Origin: Emcibacter nanhaiensis
GTDB taxonomy: Bacteria > Pseudomonadota > Alphaproteobacteria > Sphingomonadales > Emcibacteraceae
Direction of reading: 5' to 3'
Length of the DNA stretch: 64,000 nt
Assembly (NCBI RefSeq): GCF_006385175.1
Contig: NZ_VFIY01000005.1
Coordinates: 627,501-691,500 of the forward strand
The position numbers were made by a program, and so were the translations under genes. The notes beneath the pieces were generated by a model, which was given only the letters and a program-made list of their open reading frames with translations, was not told the origin of the DNA and searched no databases. The stretch's first letter is position 1. The number at the start of each line of letters is the position of its first letter. Below, piece after piece: positions 9,791-16,578 of this stretch.

Positions 9791-9827
9791 AAAAAAACGC
9801 TTCCGGTTGCGTGGGAGCCTATTTTTT
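9791..9827. terminator. Terminator-like hairpin in carbonic anhydrase / carboxypeptidase gap
   Basis: A 6-bp stem (GCTTCC 9799-9804 with GGGAGC 9813-9818) is flanked by seven A on the left and six T on the right, so it could act in either direction. No convergent genes require it here, so it may be an attenuator in the leader of the S10 peptidase gene or a block to antisense transcription. Confidence 0.4.
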
Positions 9828-9870
9828 GTCAGACTTTGATTCAAATAAATAGAACCCAAGGGGATATAGC

Positions 9871-11400
9871 ATGAAAGCATTTCTGAAGATGATGCTGGCG
9901 GCAGCACTGTTCTGTGTGCCGGTAACCAGTGTAATGGCCGGTGACGAAGCGGCCGACACGGCCAAGGAAGCACCGGGCGAGATACCCGAAGCCCGCCAGT
10001 TCAAAACCTCCCACAGCGGAACATTCAACGGCAAGAAAATCAAATATACCGCCATTGCCGGCGATACTCATATCAAGAATGAAAAGGGTGAAGTCACGGC
10101 CAGCATCTTTTCCATTGCCTATACCAAGGATGATGTAAAGGATCCGTCGAGCCGTCCGGTGACCTTCTTTTTCAACGGCGGACCGGGCTCGGCGTCACTG
10201 TGGCTGCACATGGGCGTGTTCGGCCCCAAGCGGATCGATGTGCCGTCCGATGCCACTGATGCCGGCGCCGCTCCCTACAAGGTAGAAGACAATGCGCTGA
10301 GTCTGCTGGATGTCACTGACCTGGTGTTCATCGATCCGGTCGGCACCGGCTATTCCAAAGCCGTTGGCAAGGGCGACGGCAAGGATTTCTGGGGCATTAA
10401 TGAAGACGCCAAGTCGGTGGGCGATTTCATCCGTAAATATGTTTCCGATAACAAGCGCTGGAACAGCCCCAAATATGTGGGTGGGGAAAGTTATGGCACC
10501 ACCCGTTCGGCGGCTTTGGTGAAGGAGTTGCAGGAAGGCTACAACAGCATGGCGCTGAACGGCATTATCCTGGTGTCCAGCATTCTTGACTTCCAGACCG
10601 TGGACGGTCACAGCGCTGACAACCCGGAACCCAATATCTTTTTCCTGCCCACCTTTGCCGCGACCGCCTGGTATCACGGCAAGGTGGACAAGACCGGCCG
10701 GACCTTTGAGGGCTTCGTGGAAGAGGCCCGCCAGTTTGCACTTAACGACTATATGCTGGCGATCTTCAAGGGCAACCGGCTGAGCGAGGCGGAAAAAGAC
10801 GCGGTTCTCGACAAGCTCAGCCTTTATACCGGTCTGAAAAAATCCTATCTGAAAAAGACCCGCCTGTGGGTCAATGAATTCCGCTTCATGGCGGAATTGC
10901 TCAGGGATGAAGGCAAGGTGGTTGGTCGCCTGGACAGCCGTTATGTGGGTGAGGAACAGGATGACGCCGGGGAAACCTTTAGCGCCGATCCGACCGGATA
11001 TGCGATCAGCGCGCCCTATACCGCCGCCGTCAATGACTATATGGCCCGGGACCTGCAGGTAGAGATCGATGAGCGCTATCAGGTGTTGAGCGGGCAGCCC
11101 GGCAGAAGCTGGAACTGGAAAACCAGTGACGGCTGGACCGGCGGCTATCCGACCTTGGGACCGATCGTGGCCAGGGGAATGCGCCAGAACAAGGACCTCC
11201 GCGTTTATGTGGCCAATGGTTACTACGACCTGGCGACCCCCTTCTTCGCCACCGAACAGACCTTCAGCCAGTACGGCATGGACAGTTCCCGGGTGACCAT
11301 GGAGTATTTCGATGCCGGCCATATGATGTATGTCCACAAGCCGTCACTGGAAAAACTTGCCAATACCGTGCGCCAGTTCATTGCCGATGGAGGCAAATAA
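9871..11400 (+). CDS. Secreted serine carboxypeptidase, peptidase family S10
   Basis: The protein has 509 residues, starting with a Sec signal peptide (hydrophobic residues about 5-22, cleavage near VMAGD). S10 hallmarks are FFNGGPGSASLW (oxyanion region), the nucleophile S207 in GGESYGTTR, and a C-terminal DAGHMMY segment carrying the catalytic His. The Asp of the triad is expected in the ANGYYDLATP segment. It should trim C-terminal residues from peptides in the periplasm or outside the cell. A ribosome site AAGGGGAT precedes the ATG. Its TAA overlaps the ATG of the gamma-glutamyltransferase gene, so the two are co-translated and probably work together in peptide catabolism. Confidence 0.94.
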   Translation: MKAFLKMMLAAALFCVPVTSVMAGDEAADTAKEAPGEIPEARQFKTSHSGTFNGKKIKYTAIAGDTHIKNEKGEVTASIFSIAYTKDDVKDPSSRPVTFFFNGGPGSASLWLHMGVFGPKRIDVPSDATDAGAAPYKVEDNALSLLDVTDLVFIDPVGTGYSKAVGKGDGKDFWGINEDAKSVGDFIRKYVSDNKRWNSPKYVGGESYGTTRSAALVKELQEGYNSMALNGIILVSSILDFQTVDGHSADNPEPNIFFLPTFAATAWYHGKVDKTGRTFEGFVEEARQFALNDYMLAIFKGNRLSEAEKDAVLDKLSLYTGLKKSYLKKTRLWVNEFRFMAELLRDEGKVVGRLDSRYVGEEQDDAGETFSADPTGYAISAPYTAAVNDYMARDLQVEIDERYQVLSGQPGRSWNWKTSDGWTGGYPTLGPIVARGMRQNKDLRVYVANGYYDLATPFFATEQTFSQYGMDSSRVTMEYFDAGHMMYVHKPSLEKLANTVRQFIADGGK

Positions 11401-13163
11401 TGAAACTCAAGGGTATGGTTCTGTCGGTCCTGGTGGCGCTTGGTGCGTCCCAGGCCCAGGCGGGGGAAGAGTGGCCGATGACCAATAAAGGCGATCGCAA
11501 TGTGGGGGCGCAGTTTGCAACCCGCTCCCAGGTCATAGCCCGGCATGGCATGGCGGCGACCAGTATCCCGCTGGTGACCCAAGTGGCGCTTGATGTGCTG
11601 AAAAAGGGTGGTAATGCGGTGGATGCAGCGATTGCCGCCAATGCCGCCATCGGCCTGATGGAGCCCACTGGCAACGGAATCGGCGGTGATTTGTTTGCCA
11701 TTATCTGGGATCCGAAGACGAAAAAGCTCTATGGCCTGAATGCGGCCGGGCGCTCGCCTATGGGACTGAGTTATGACCAGATGGTTGCGGAGCTGAAAAA
11801 GCGTGGCCGTGACAGCATTCCGCCGTTCGGGGCGCTGCCGGTATCGGTGCCCGGCACGGTGGACGGCTGGTTCATGATGCATGAAAAATTCGGCACAATG
11901 GAGATGACCGACATCCTGGCCCCGGCCATCAGCTATGCCCGGGAAGGCTTTCCGGTAACCCAGTTGATCGCCTATTATATGTCCGTTGCGCCGAAGCGCT
12001 ATCTGGACCCGGATAGCGGGGTGGAGGAAACGGAGAATTATCAAAAGACTTACCTCCCGGGCGGCAGGCCGCCGGTGGAAGGTCAGATCTTCCGCAACCC
12101 CGACCTGGCCAACACCCTGGAAAAGATCGCCAAGGGCGGTCGCGATGTTTTCTACAAGGGCGAGATCGCCGAGGTGATCGATTCCTATATGAAGCGAATC
12201 GGCGGCTATTTGCGCAAGGAGGACCTGGCGACTCACCACGGGCGCTGGATCGAGCCGGTCAGCATCAACTACCGCGGCTATGATGTCTTCGAACTGCCAC
12301 CCCAGGGGCAGGGAATTGCCGCCCTGCAGCAGCTCAATATCCTGGAAGGATACGACCTGAAGTCACTGGGGCATAATTCGGCGGATTACCTGCATCTGCA
12401 CGTGGAGGCCAAGAAGCTGGCCTTTGAGGATCGGGCCCGATTCTATGCCGATCCCGACTTTTACAAGGTGCCGATCGAAAAGCTCCTGTCCAAGGACTAT
12501 GCCGCCGGGCAGCGCAAGCTGATCAGCATGGATAAGGCCGTTAAAGAGGTGGCGTATCCTGACCCCGATGTGCTGCAGGAGGGGGATACTATTTACCTGA
12601 CCGTGGCCGACAAGGACGGCATGATGGTGTCGCTGATTCAGAGCAACTATCGCGGTATGGGCAGCGGGCTGGTGCCGGACGGGCTGGGCTTCATGTTTCA
12701 GGACCGGGGCGAACTGTTCACCCTCAAGAAAGGGCATCCCAATGTCTATGCCCCGGGTAAAAGGCCGTTCCATACCATTATTCCCGCTTTCATCATGAAG
12801 GACGGCAAACCCTTTATGAGCTTTGGCCTGATGGGGGGCGGCATGCAGCCCCAGGGCCACGCCCAGATTGTCACCAACATCATCGATTTCGGCATGAATG
12901 TTCAGGAAGCCGGCGATGCCGCCCGTTATCGGCATGACGGCTCGAGCCAGCCGACCGGAGAAATCATGCGAGATGGCGGCGTGTTGCATGTGGAAAGCGG
13001 TATAACGCCGGAGGTGGTTGAGCAACTCAGGAAAAAGGGCCACACGGTTGTGGTCGGCAAGGGGGGATATGGAGGGTATCAGGCCATTATGCTGGACGAG
13101 GCGCAGGGCGTCTACAAAGGCGCCAGTGAAATGCGCAAGGATGGCCAGGCTGCCGGTTACTGA
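11400..13163 (+). CDS. ggt: Gamma-glutamyltransferase (Ntn-type)
   Basis: This 587-residue protein has a Sec signal peptide (cleavage near AQAGEE) and is expected in the periplasm. There it cleaves gamma-glutamyl bonds, for example in glutathione. The N-terminal 'ATSIPLVTQVALDVLKKGGNAVDAAIA' type region is present. The autoprocessing nucleophile corresponds to T397 in EGDTIYLTVADKDG, which replaces the more common GTTH context. The glycine-rich MGGGMQPQGHAQ segment is typical. The start codon overlaps the stop of the S10 peptidase gene. A strong terminator follows. Substrate specificity could be broader than glutathione given the altered nucleophile context. Confidence 0.93.
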   Translation: MKLKGMVLSVLVALGASQAQAGEEWPMTNKGDRNVGAQFATRSQVIARHGMAATSIPLVTQVALDVLKKGGNAVDAAIAANAAIGLMEPTGNGIGGDLFAIIWDPKTKKLYGLNAAGRSPMGLSYDQMVAELKKRGRDSIPPFGALPVSVPGTVDGWFMMHEKFGTMEMTDILAPAISYAREGFPVTQLIAYYMSVAPKRYLDPDSGVEETENYQKTYLPGGRPPVEGQIFRNPDLANTLEKIAKGGRDVFYKGEIAEVIDSYMKRIGGYLRKEDLATHHGRWIEPVSINYRGYDVFELPPQGQGIAALQQLNILEGYDLKSLGHNSADYLHLHVEAKKLAFEDRARFYADPDFYKVPIEKLLSKDYAAGQRKLISMDKAVKEVAYPDPDVLQEGDTIYLTVADKDGMMVSLIQSNYRGMGSGLVPDGLGFMFQDRGELFTLKKGHPNVYAPGKRPFHTIIPAFIMKDGKPFMSFGLMGGGMQPQGHAQIVTNIIDFGMNVQEAGDAARYRHDGSSQPTGEIMRDGGVLHVESGITPEVVEQLRKKGHTVVVGKGGYGGYQAIMLDEAQGVYKGASEMRKDGQAAGY

Positions 13164-13192
13164 TCCTTTCGAAAAAAGGCTCTGGTCAAAAG

Positions 13193-13224
13193 AAAAGAGC
13201 TGCCCGGCGGGGGCAGCTCTTTTT
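13193..13224. terminator. Bidirectional intrinsic terminator after ggt
   Basis: A 13-bp stem (AAAAGAGCTGCCC pairing with GGGCAGCTCTTTT) with a 5-nt loop ends in a T-run on the plus strand and, on the minus strand, in the complement of the left A-run. It separates ggt from the convergent TonB-domain gene. Confidence 0.9.
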
Positions 13225-13258
13225 ACGCATACAGGCTATTTAACGCAATAGCGGGAGA

Positions 13259-13636
13259 TTAGTTGATCGCCCAGGTCAGGGGCAGAACAAAGCTCAGGTT
13301 GTTGTCGCTCAGTTCGGCCGGCGGTGTCGGCAGCGGGTTGATGCGAGCCACCAGGGCTTCAACTTCCTGGTCGAAAACTTCGTGACCGGAAGATTCGATC
13401 AGTTCGTGCGAAGTGATGGCGCCAGAGCGGTCGATGCTGATTTTCACTTTGGCTTTGCCTTCCAGCTCGTCAGCCATGGCAGCGCGGGGATAAACCTGTT
13501 TTTTGGCTACCAGTTTCACGATAGAAGTCTGCCAGGATTTGATGTCGCCGGCGCTTGCAGTCTGTGCGAATGAGAGGGGAAGTGAAAGTGCAGAAACCAG
13601 AGCGGCAACTTTCAGAACGGTCTTAACGTTGATCAT
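13259..13636 (-). CDS. Small periplasmic TonB C-terminal-domain protein
   Basis: This 125-residue protein has a cleavable signal peptide (about residues 1-29, ending TASAGD) followed directly by a TonB-like C-terminal domain. The pattern 'YPRAAMADELEGKAKVKISIDRSG' (in outline) with a later 'V..INPLPTPP' and a terminal beta strand is characteristic. It lacks the N-terminal membrane anchor and proline-rich linker of real TonB, so it probably does not transduce energy from ExbBD. It may act as a free periplasmic domain. It stands alone between a terminator and a long noncoding gap. Confidence 0.85.
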   Translation of the reverse strand: MINVKTVLKVAALVSALSLPLSFAQTASAGDIKSWQTSIVKLVAKKQVYPRAAMADELEGKAKVKISIDRSGAITSHELIESSGHEVFDQEVEALVARINPLPTPPAELSDNNLSFVLPLTWAIN

Positions 13637-13817
13637 AATATAATTACCCTAGTAATAATTAACTCAATGCTGTTTCAGGTTTACGATAGTCCGGTTCCAG
13701 GGGCAGCCCTGCGCCCCGACCGGGGTATCGGCAAATCGTAGAAACTGTTTAATCTGTAACTAGTTAATAGAGATTTAATGGATAAAATTTTAACTAATTA
13801 TTCTGGAGGAAGGGCGA

Positions 13818-13892
13818 ATGAAATTCTGTGAAAAGGTTAATGAAGGTGAGATTATTTGTATGTGTTACTTACTGTTATCGGCGATTTTTTAA
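13818..13892 (+). other. Candidate 24-codon small ORF with strong ribosome site
   Basis: An ATG at 13818 follows GGAGGAAGG at good spacing and opens 24 codons to a TAA at 13890-13892. The product would have a charged N-terminus and a hydrophobic Cys-containing C-terminus (IICMCYLLLSAIF). The only support is the unusually good ribosome site. No homologue is known to me, so it may not be expressed. Confidence 0.25.
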
Positions 13893-13917
13893 GTTCATTT
13901 CGCCGGAAACGCCCTGT

Positions 13918-14115
13918 GAAAAAAAATGCCGGGACAAGCCCGGCATAGTCAAAAATATAGGGAGGTTTCATGCCTAGGAGACAATGAAACTGGATATAAC
14001 CCCAAAGGGGAGAAGAGGTTATATCCGACTGAAATAAAAAGGGAGGATTTCAGTCTTTAGACGCATACAACATCTGGAGGGGTATATAGGGAGACTCATT
14101 TCAATTGAGAACCAC
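13918..14115 (-). ncRNA. Candidate multi-hairpin small RNA with CCUCCC anti-Shine-Dalgarno loops (locus 1)
   Basis: Read on the minus strand this gap contains three consecutive perfect stems. They are 14027-14035/14047-14055 (9 bp), 13992-14001/14017-14026 (10 bp) and 13965-13971/13984-13990 (7 bp). Their loops are C/U-rich: CCTCCCTTTTT, TCTTCTCCCCTTTGG and TGTCTCCTAGGC. Single-stranded copies of CTCCCTATA occur before the first stem and after the third. The array ends in an 8-bp GC-rich terminator stem (13926-13933/13939-13946) with a run of seven to eight T. The terminator fixes the strand. The 5' end is uncertain. The RNA could be independent or derived from the 3' UTR of the luxR-type gene ending at 14192. 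Confidence 0.68.
13919..13946 (-). terminator. Intrinsic terminator of candidate small RNA locus 1
   Basis: On the minus strand ATGCCGGG pairs with CCCGGCAT across a 5-nt loop and is followed by a T-run. There is no T-run on the plus strand. No minus-strand protein gene lies immediately upstream except luxR, 245 bases away. Confidence 0.85.
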
Positions 14116-14130
14116 CTAATATCACAGGTC

Positions 14131-14153
14131 AGGTATGCATTTCATGCATACCT
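14131..14153. promoter_or_regulatory. Perfect 10+3+10 dyad next to the LuxR-type gene
   Basis: AGGTATGCAT and ATGCATACCT flank a 3-base centre, giving a 23-base perfect dyad 39 bases 3' of the luxR stop codon and upstream of the candidate small RNA. There is no T-run beside it, so it is not a standard terminator. It could be an operator bound by the LuxR-type protein or another dimeric regulator. Confidence 0.5.
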
Positions 14154-14191
14154 AGTGAGGTAGGGTTGAAATATCTTTCTGCCTTAGGGCG

Positions 14192-14974
14192 TTAGAGGAT
14201 AATTTCCCGCAGTCTGATGGCAATACTGACTGCATGGGCGCGGTTAAACGCCCCCAGTTTTCTCTTGGCATTTTCAAGGTGCCGGTGAGCCGTGTTGTGG
14301 CTGATGGACAGGATGTCGGCAATCTGATGATCTGTTTTGCCGTAAGCTGACCAGGTGATGCAATCCTGTTCCCGGGGCGTGAGGATAAATTTCTGGCGAT
14401 GCGGTTCACTGTTATTGTTGACGATTCTGTCCGCCCTGTCATGAAGGTGGAGCCCCAGAAGGTGCAACATGTTGATCCGGCGCTGGTCGGAAAATTCGCG
14501 GTCGCCGACAATCGTCACGACGGCGGGCAGGGTTCCCGGTTTGTGAATCGGAATCGTCAGGAAATGCTTCAGTCCGGCTTCGGCGGCTTCCTCAAACAGC
14601 CGGACCTGCTGGGGGGTATATTTGTCCTGTTTGATTTCATCGTCCCAGATCAACGGCATGTGTGTTTTCAGGCATTCGGTCAGGACCGGGTCGATTTTGA
14701 AATAACACTGGGCGATATATCTCTCAACCCAGTGCCCGGGATAGTGCAGGATCTGGACGGCATTTGACGGTGGTCGTTCAAAATTGGTTATGGAAAAACA
14801 ATTGAACCACGGGCAGTCCAACTCTGCCAGGGCCACGATAAAATTATCCTTTAATAATGTAAGGCTGGAAGCCGATTGTGACGCCTTTACAAATTTTTCA
14901 ACTACAGTTGCGGCGGCAGGGGAGGCGCCGGGCCGGTTGCCGGAACCGTTTCTGCGACTGTCAGGATCAGGCAT
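14192..14974 (-). CDS. LuxR-family regulator with autoinducer-binding domain
   Basis: The 260-residue product has an N-terminal autoinducer-binding domain (about 25-185) with the ligand-pocket positions W82, Y86, D95-P96 and W110 in a W-x3-Y-x8-DP arrangement. A C-terminal LuxR helix-turn-helix (about 196-258, starting FILTPREQDCITWSAYGKT) follows. It should bind an acyl-homoserine lactone or a similar signal and DNA. No luxI synthase gene is near, so it is a solo in this window. I chose the ATG at 14974, which overlaps the algH stop by eight bases. Starts at 15004 (ATG) or 15007 (TTG) are possible. It is followed by a dyad and a candidate small RNA. Confidence 0.9.
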   Translation of the reverse strand: MPDPDSRRNGSGNRPGASPAAATVVEKFVKASQSASSLTLLKDNFIVALAELDCPWFNCFSITNFERPPSNAVQILHYPGHWVERYIAQCYFKIDPVLTECLKTHMPLIWDDEIKQDKYTPQQVRLFEEAAEAGLKHFLTIPIHKPGTLPAVVTIVGDREFSDQRRINMLHLLGLHLHDRADRIVNNNSEPHRQKFILTPREQDCITWSAYGKTDHQIADILSISHNTAHRHLENAKRKLGAFNRAHAVSIAIRLREIIL

Positions 14975-15554
14975 GTCCGCTATCCATGGAAAGCAGGGAC
15001 ACATCAACCCCCAGTTTCGCCATCGCCCGTGGCCATTTCAGTTCGATGTCTGTGCGGAAGACAAGTTCTTCATCCGCCTCGATGTTAAGCCAGCTGTTTT
15101 GCTGAAGCTCTTCCTCCAACTGCCCCGCGCCCCAGCCGCTGTATCCCAGGGCAATGATATAATCCTGGGGACCTTCTCCTGCGGCAATGGCGCTCAGGAT
15201 GTCGACGGTGGCCGTGAGAGCGATGGTTTCCGAGACAATCAAAGTGGAGTCCTGTACATAATCCGCAGAGTGCAGGATAAAACCGCGGCCGATTTCAACC
15301 GGCCCGCCGGCGTGAAGCATGATCCGCTCGAACTCGGGAATGTCGCTGCCGAAGATCTCGCTGCCCACGTCTATATCGAGCTGATCCAGCAACGAGAGAA
15401 AATCAATGTTTGTGGTTCTCTTGTTGATGATCAGGCCCATGGCTCCCTCTTCACTATGGGAACAGACATAAATTACACAATGATCAAACCTGGGATCAGT
15501 CATGCCGGGCATGGCCAGTAGCAACTGGCCTTCCAGATAGCCTTGTTTCTTCAC
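14967..15554 (-). CDS. YqgE/AlgH family protein
   Basis: This 195-residue cytoplasmic protein has the conserved UPF0301 start (LEGQLLLAMPGMTDPRFDHCVIYVCSHSEEGAMGLIIN, given here as a pattern), the GGPV segment and the GYSGWGAGQLEEEL motif. The biochemical role of the family is unsettled; in Pseudomonas AlgH was linked to alginate regulation. It is translationally coupled to the downstream luxR-type gene, a link worth noting because AlgH has been tied to global regulation. Confidence 0.93.
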   Translation of the reverse strand: MKKQGYLEGQLLLAMPGMTDPRFDHCVIYVCSHSEEGAMGLIINKRTTNIDFLSLLDQLDIDVGSEIFGSDIPEFERIMLHAGGPVEIGRGFILHSADYVQDSTLIVSETIALTATVDILSAIAAGEGPQDYIIALGYSGWGAGQLEEELQQNSWLNIEADEELVFRTDIELKWPRAMAKLGVDVSLLSMDSGHA

Positions 15555-15705
15555 GTCAATAACCTTTTGATCAGTATATTTCGCGCCCTAGAGTCAGAAT
15601 GGGATATATTTTACAACAGCCCGGCGGGGGAAACCAGAGCCGAACCACAATTATTTCACGAATAAGTTACTTTAACCAGACGCAGGAAAGGACTACATAA
15701 ACAGC

Positions 15706-16551
15706 ATGACAAGATTGATCGCTGTTGTCCTGAGTATTGTTGTTGTAACTCTGGCAGGTGCTGTGACTGCCGGGGCGGCAGAGGATTCTTCCGACTGGGT
15801 TGCAAACCAGTACACAAGTTCACGGCTGTTTGTCGGCAGCTATGATGCCGGCCGGCAGGTCATACATATGGGCTGGCACGTCAAGCTCCGGGACGGCTGG
15901 AAAACCTATTGGCGTACGCCGGGCGAGGCCGGCATGCCGCCGGCATGGCAGTGGAACAACGTGGGGCCGTTAAAAGAGATCAAAGTCCTGTGGCCGGCGC
16001 CGGAACGGATAACCGCCTTTGGTTATGAGTCCAACATTTATCATGACGAAATAATCCTGCCCATCGATGTATTTCTCACTGGCGGTGGCGGACCGGTGAA
16101 ATTATCTCTTGCCGTGAATTACATGATCTGCAAGGACGTCTGTATCCCGCTGGAGGCAAGTTACAGCCTGGACATCCGCGATCCCTCGACGCTGGACGTA
16201 CCCCCTTATACGGCGGCAATGCTGCAGAAATACCGGGCTCTTGTTCCCCTTGATGCCGATCCGGAGTTTCTGGTTGTTCGCAACACTGGTGAAGGTTCTC
16301 TGGAGGTAAGCCTGCAAAATCCCCGGAAAAGTTCCGGGAAAAACCCTTATCGGGATTTGTTCATTGAAGGACCGGATGGCTACTATTTTTCAAGCCCGAT
16401 TCGGGAGACGAACGGGAACGGCATCCTGTTCACGATTCCCTATACCCGCGACCGCATGCAAGACAGTCTTGATGGCCGGGAAATTACCCTGACATTGGTT
16501 CCCCACTCTGGTCAGGCCCTGGAGGTTCGTGCTAGGGTAGCCGGCAAATAA
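15706..16551 (+). CDS. DsbD N-terminal-domain-like periplasmic protein
   Basis: This 281-residue protein has a signal peptide (about 1-25) and an immunoglobulin-like domain of the DsbD alpha / DsbC_N type. The segment 'HVKLRDGWKTYWRTPGEAGMPP' is characteristic (shown partly), and a CxxxC pair occurs in MICKDVCIPLE. In DsbD this domain passes electrons to periplasmic partners. Here the membrane and thioredoxin domains are missing, so it is a stand-alone version that needs a separate electron donor such as a CcdA-type protein. None is in the window. It precedes the symporter gene by 27 bases. Confidence 0.85.
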   Translation: MTRLIAVVLSIVVVTLAGAVTAGAAEDSSDWVANQYTSSRLFVGSYDAGRQVIHMGWHVKLRDGWKTYWRTPGEAGMPPAWQWNNVGPLKEIKVLWPAPERITAFGYESNIYHDEIILPIDVFLTGGGGPVKLSLAVNYMICKDVCIPLEASYSLDIRDPSTLDVPPYTAAMLQKYRALVPLDADPEFLVVRNTGEGSLEVSLQNPRKSSGKNPYRDLFIEGPDGYYFSSPIRETNGNGILFTIPYTRDRMQDSLDGREITLTLVPHSGQALEVRARVAGK

Positions 16552-16578
16552 CGGCAAAAAAAACTGTAAGGGGATGAA

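Noticed and set aside
13950-14060. Plus-strand reading of locus 1 as a CsrA-binding RNA with GGAG loops
   Set aside because: GGAG in loops would fit CsrA sponge RNAs, but the terminator has its T-run only on the minus strand. Loci 2 and 3 show the same strand relation. I kept the minus-strand model; it is not fully excluded.
14784-15521. Plus-strand open frame across the luxR-type and algH genes
   Set aside because: Both minus-strand genes are recognised families. The plus frame shows no domain and lacks a ribosome site.
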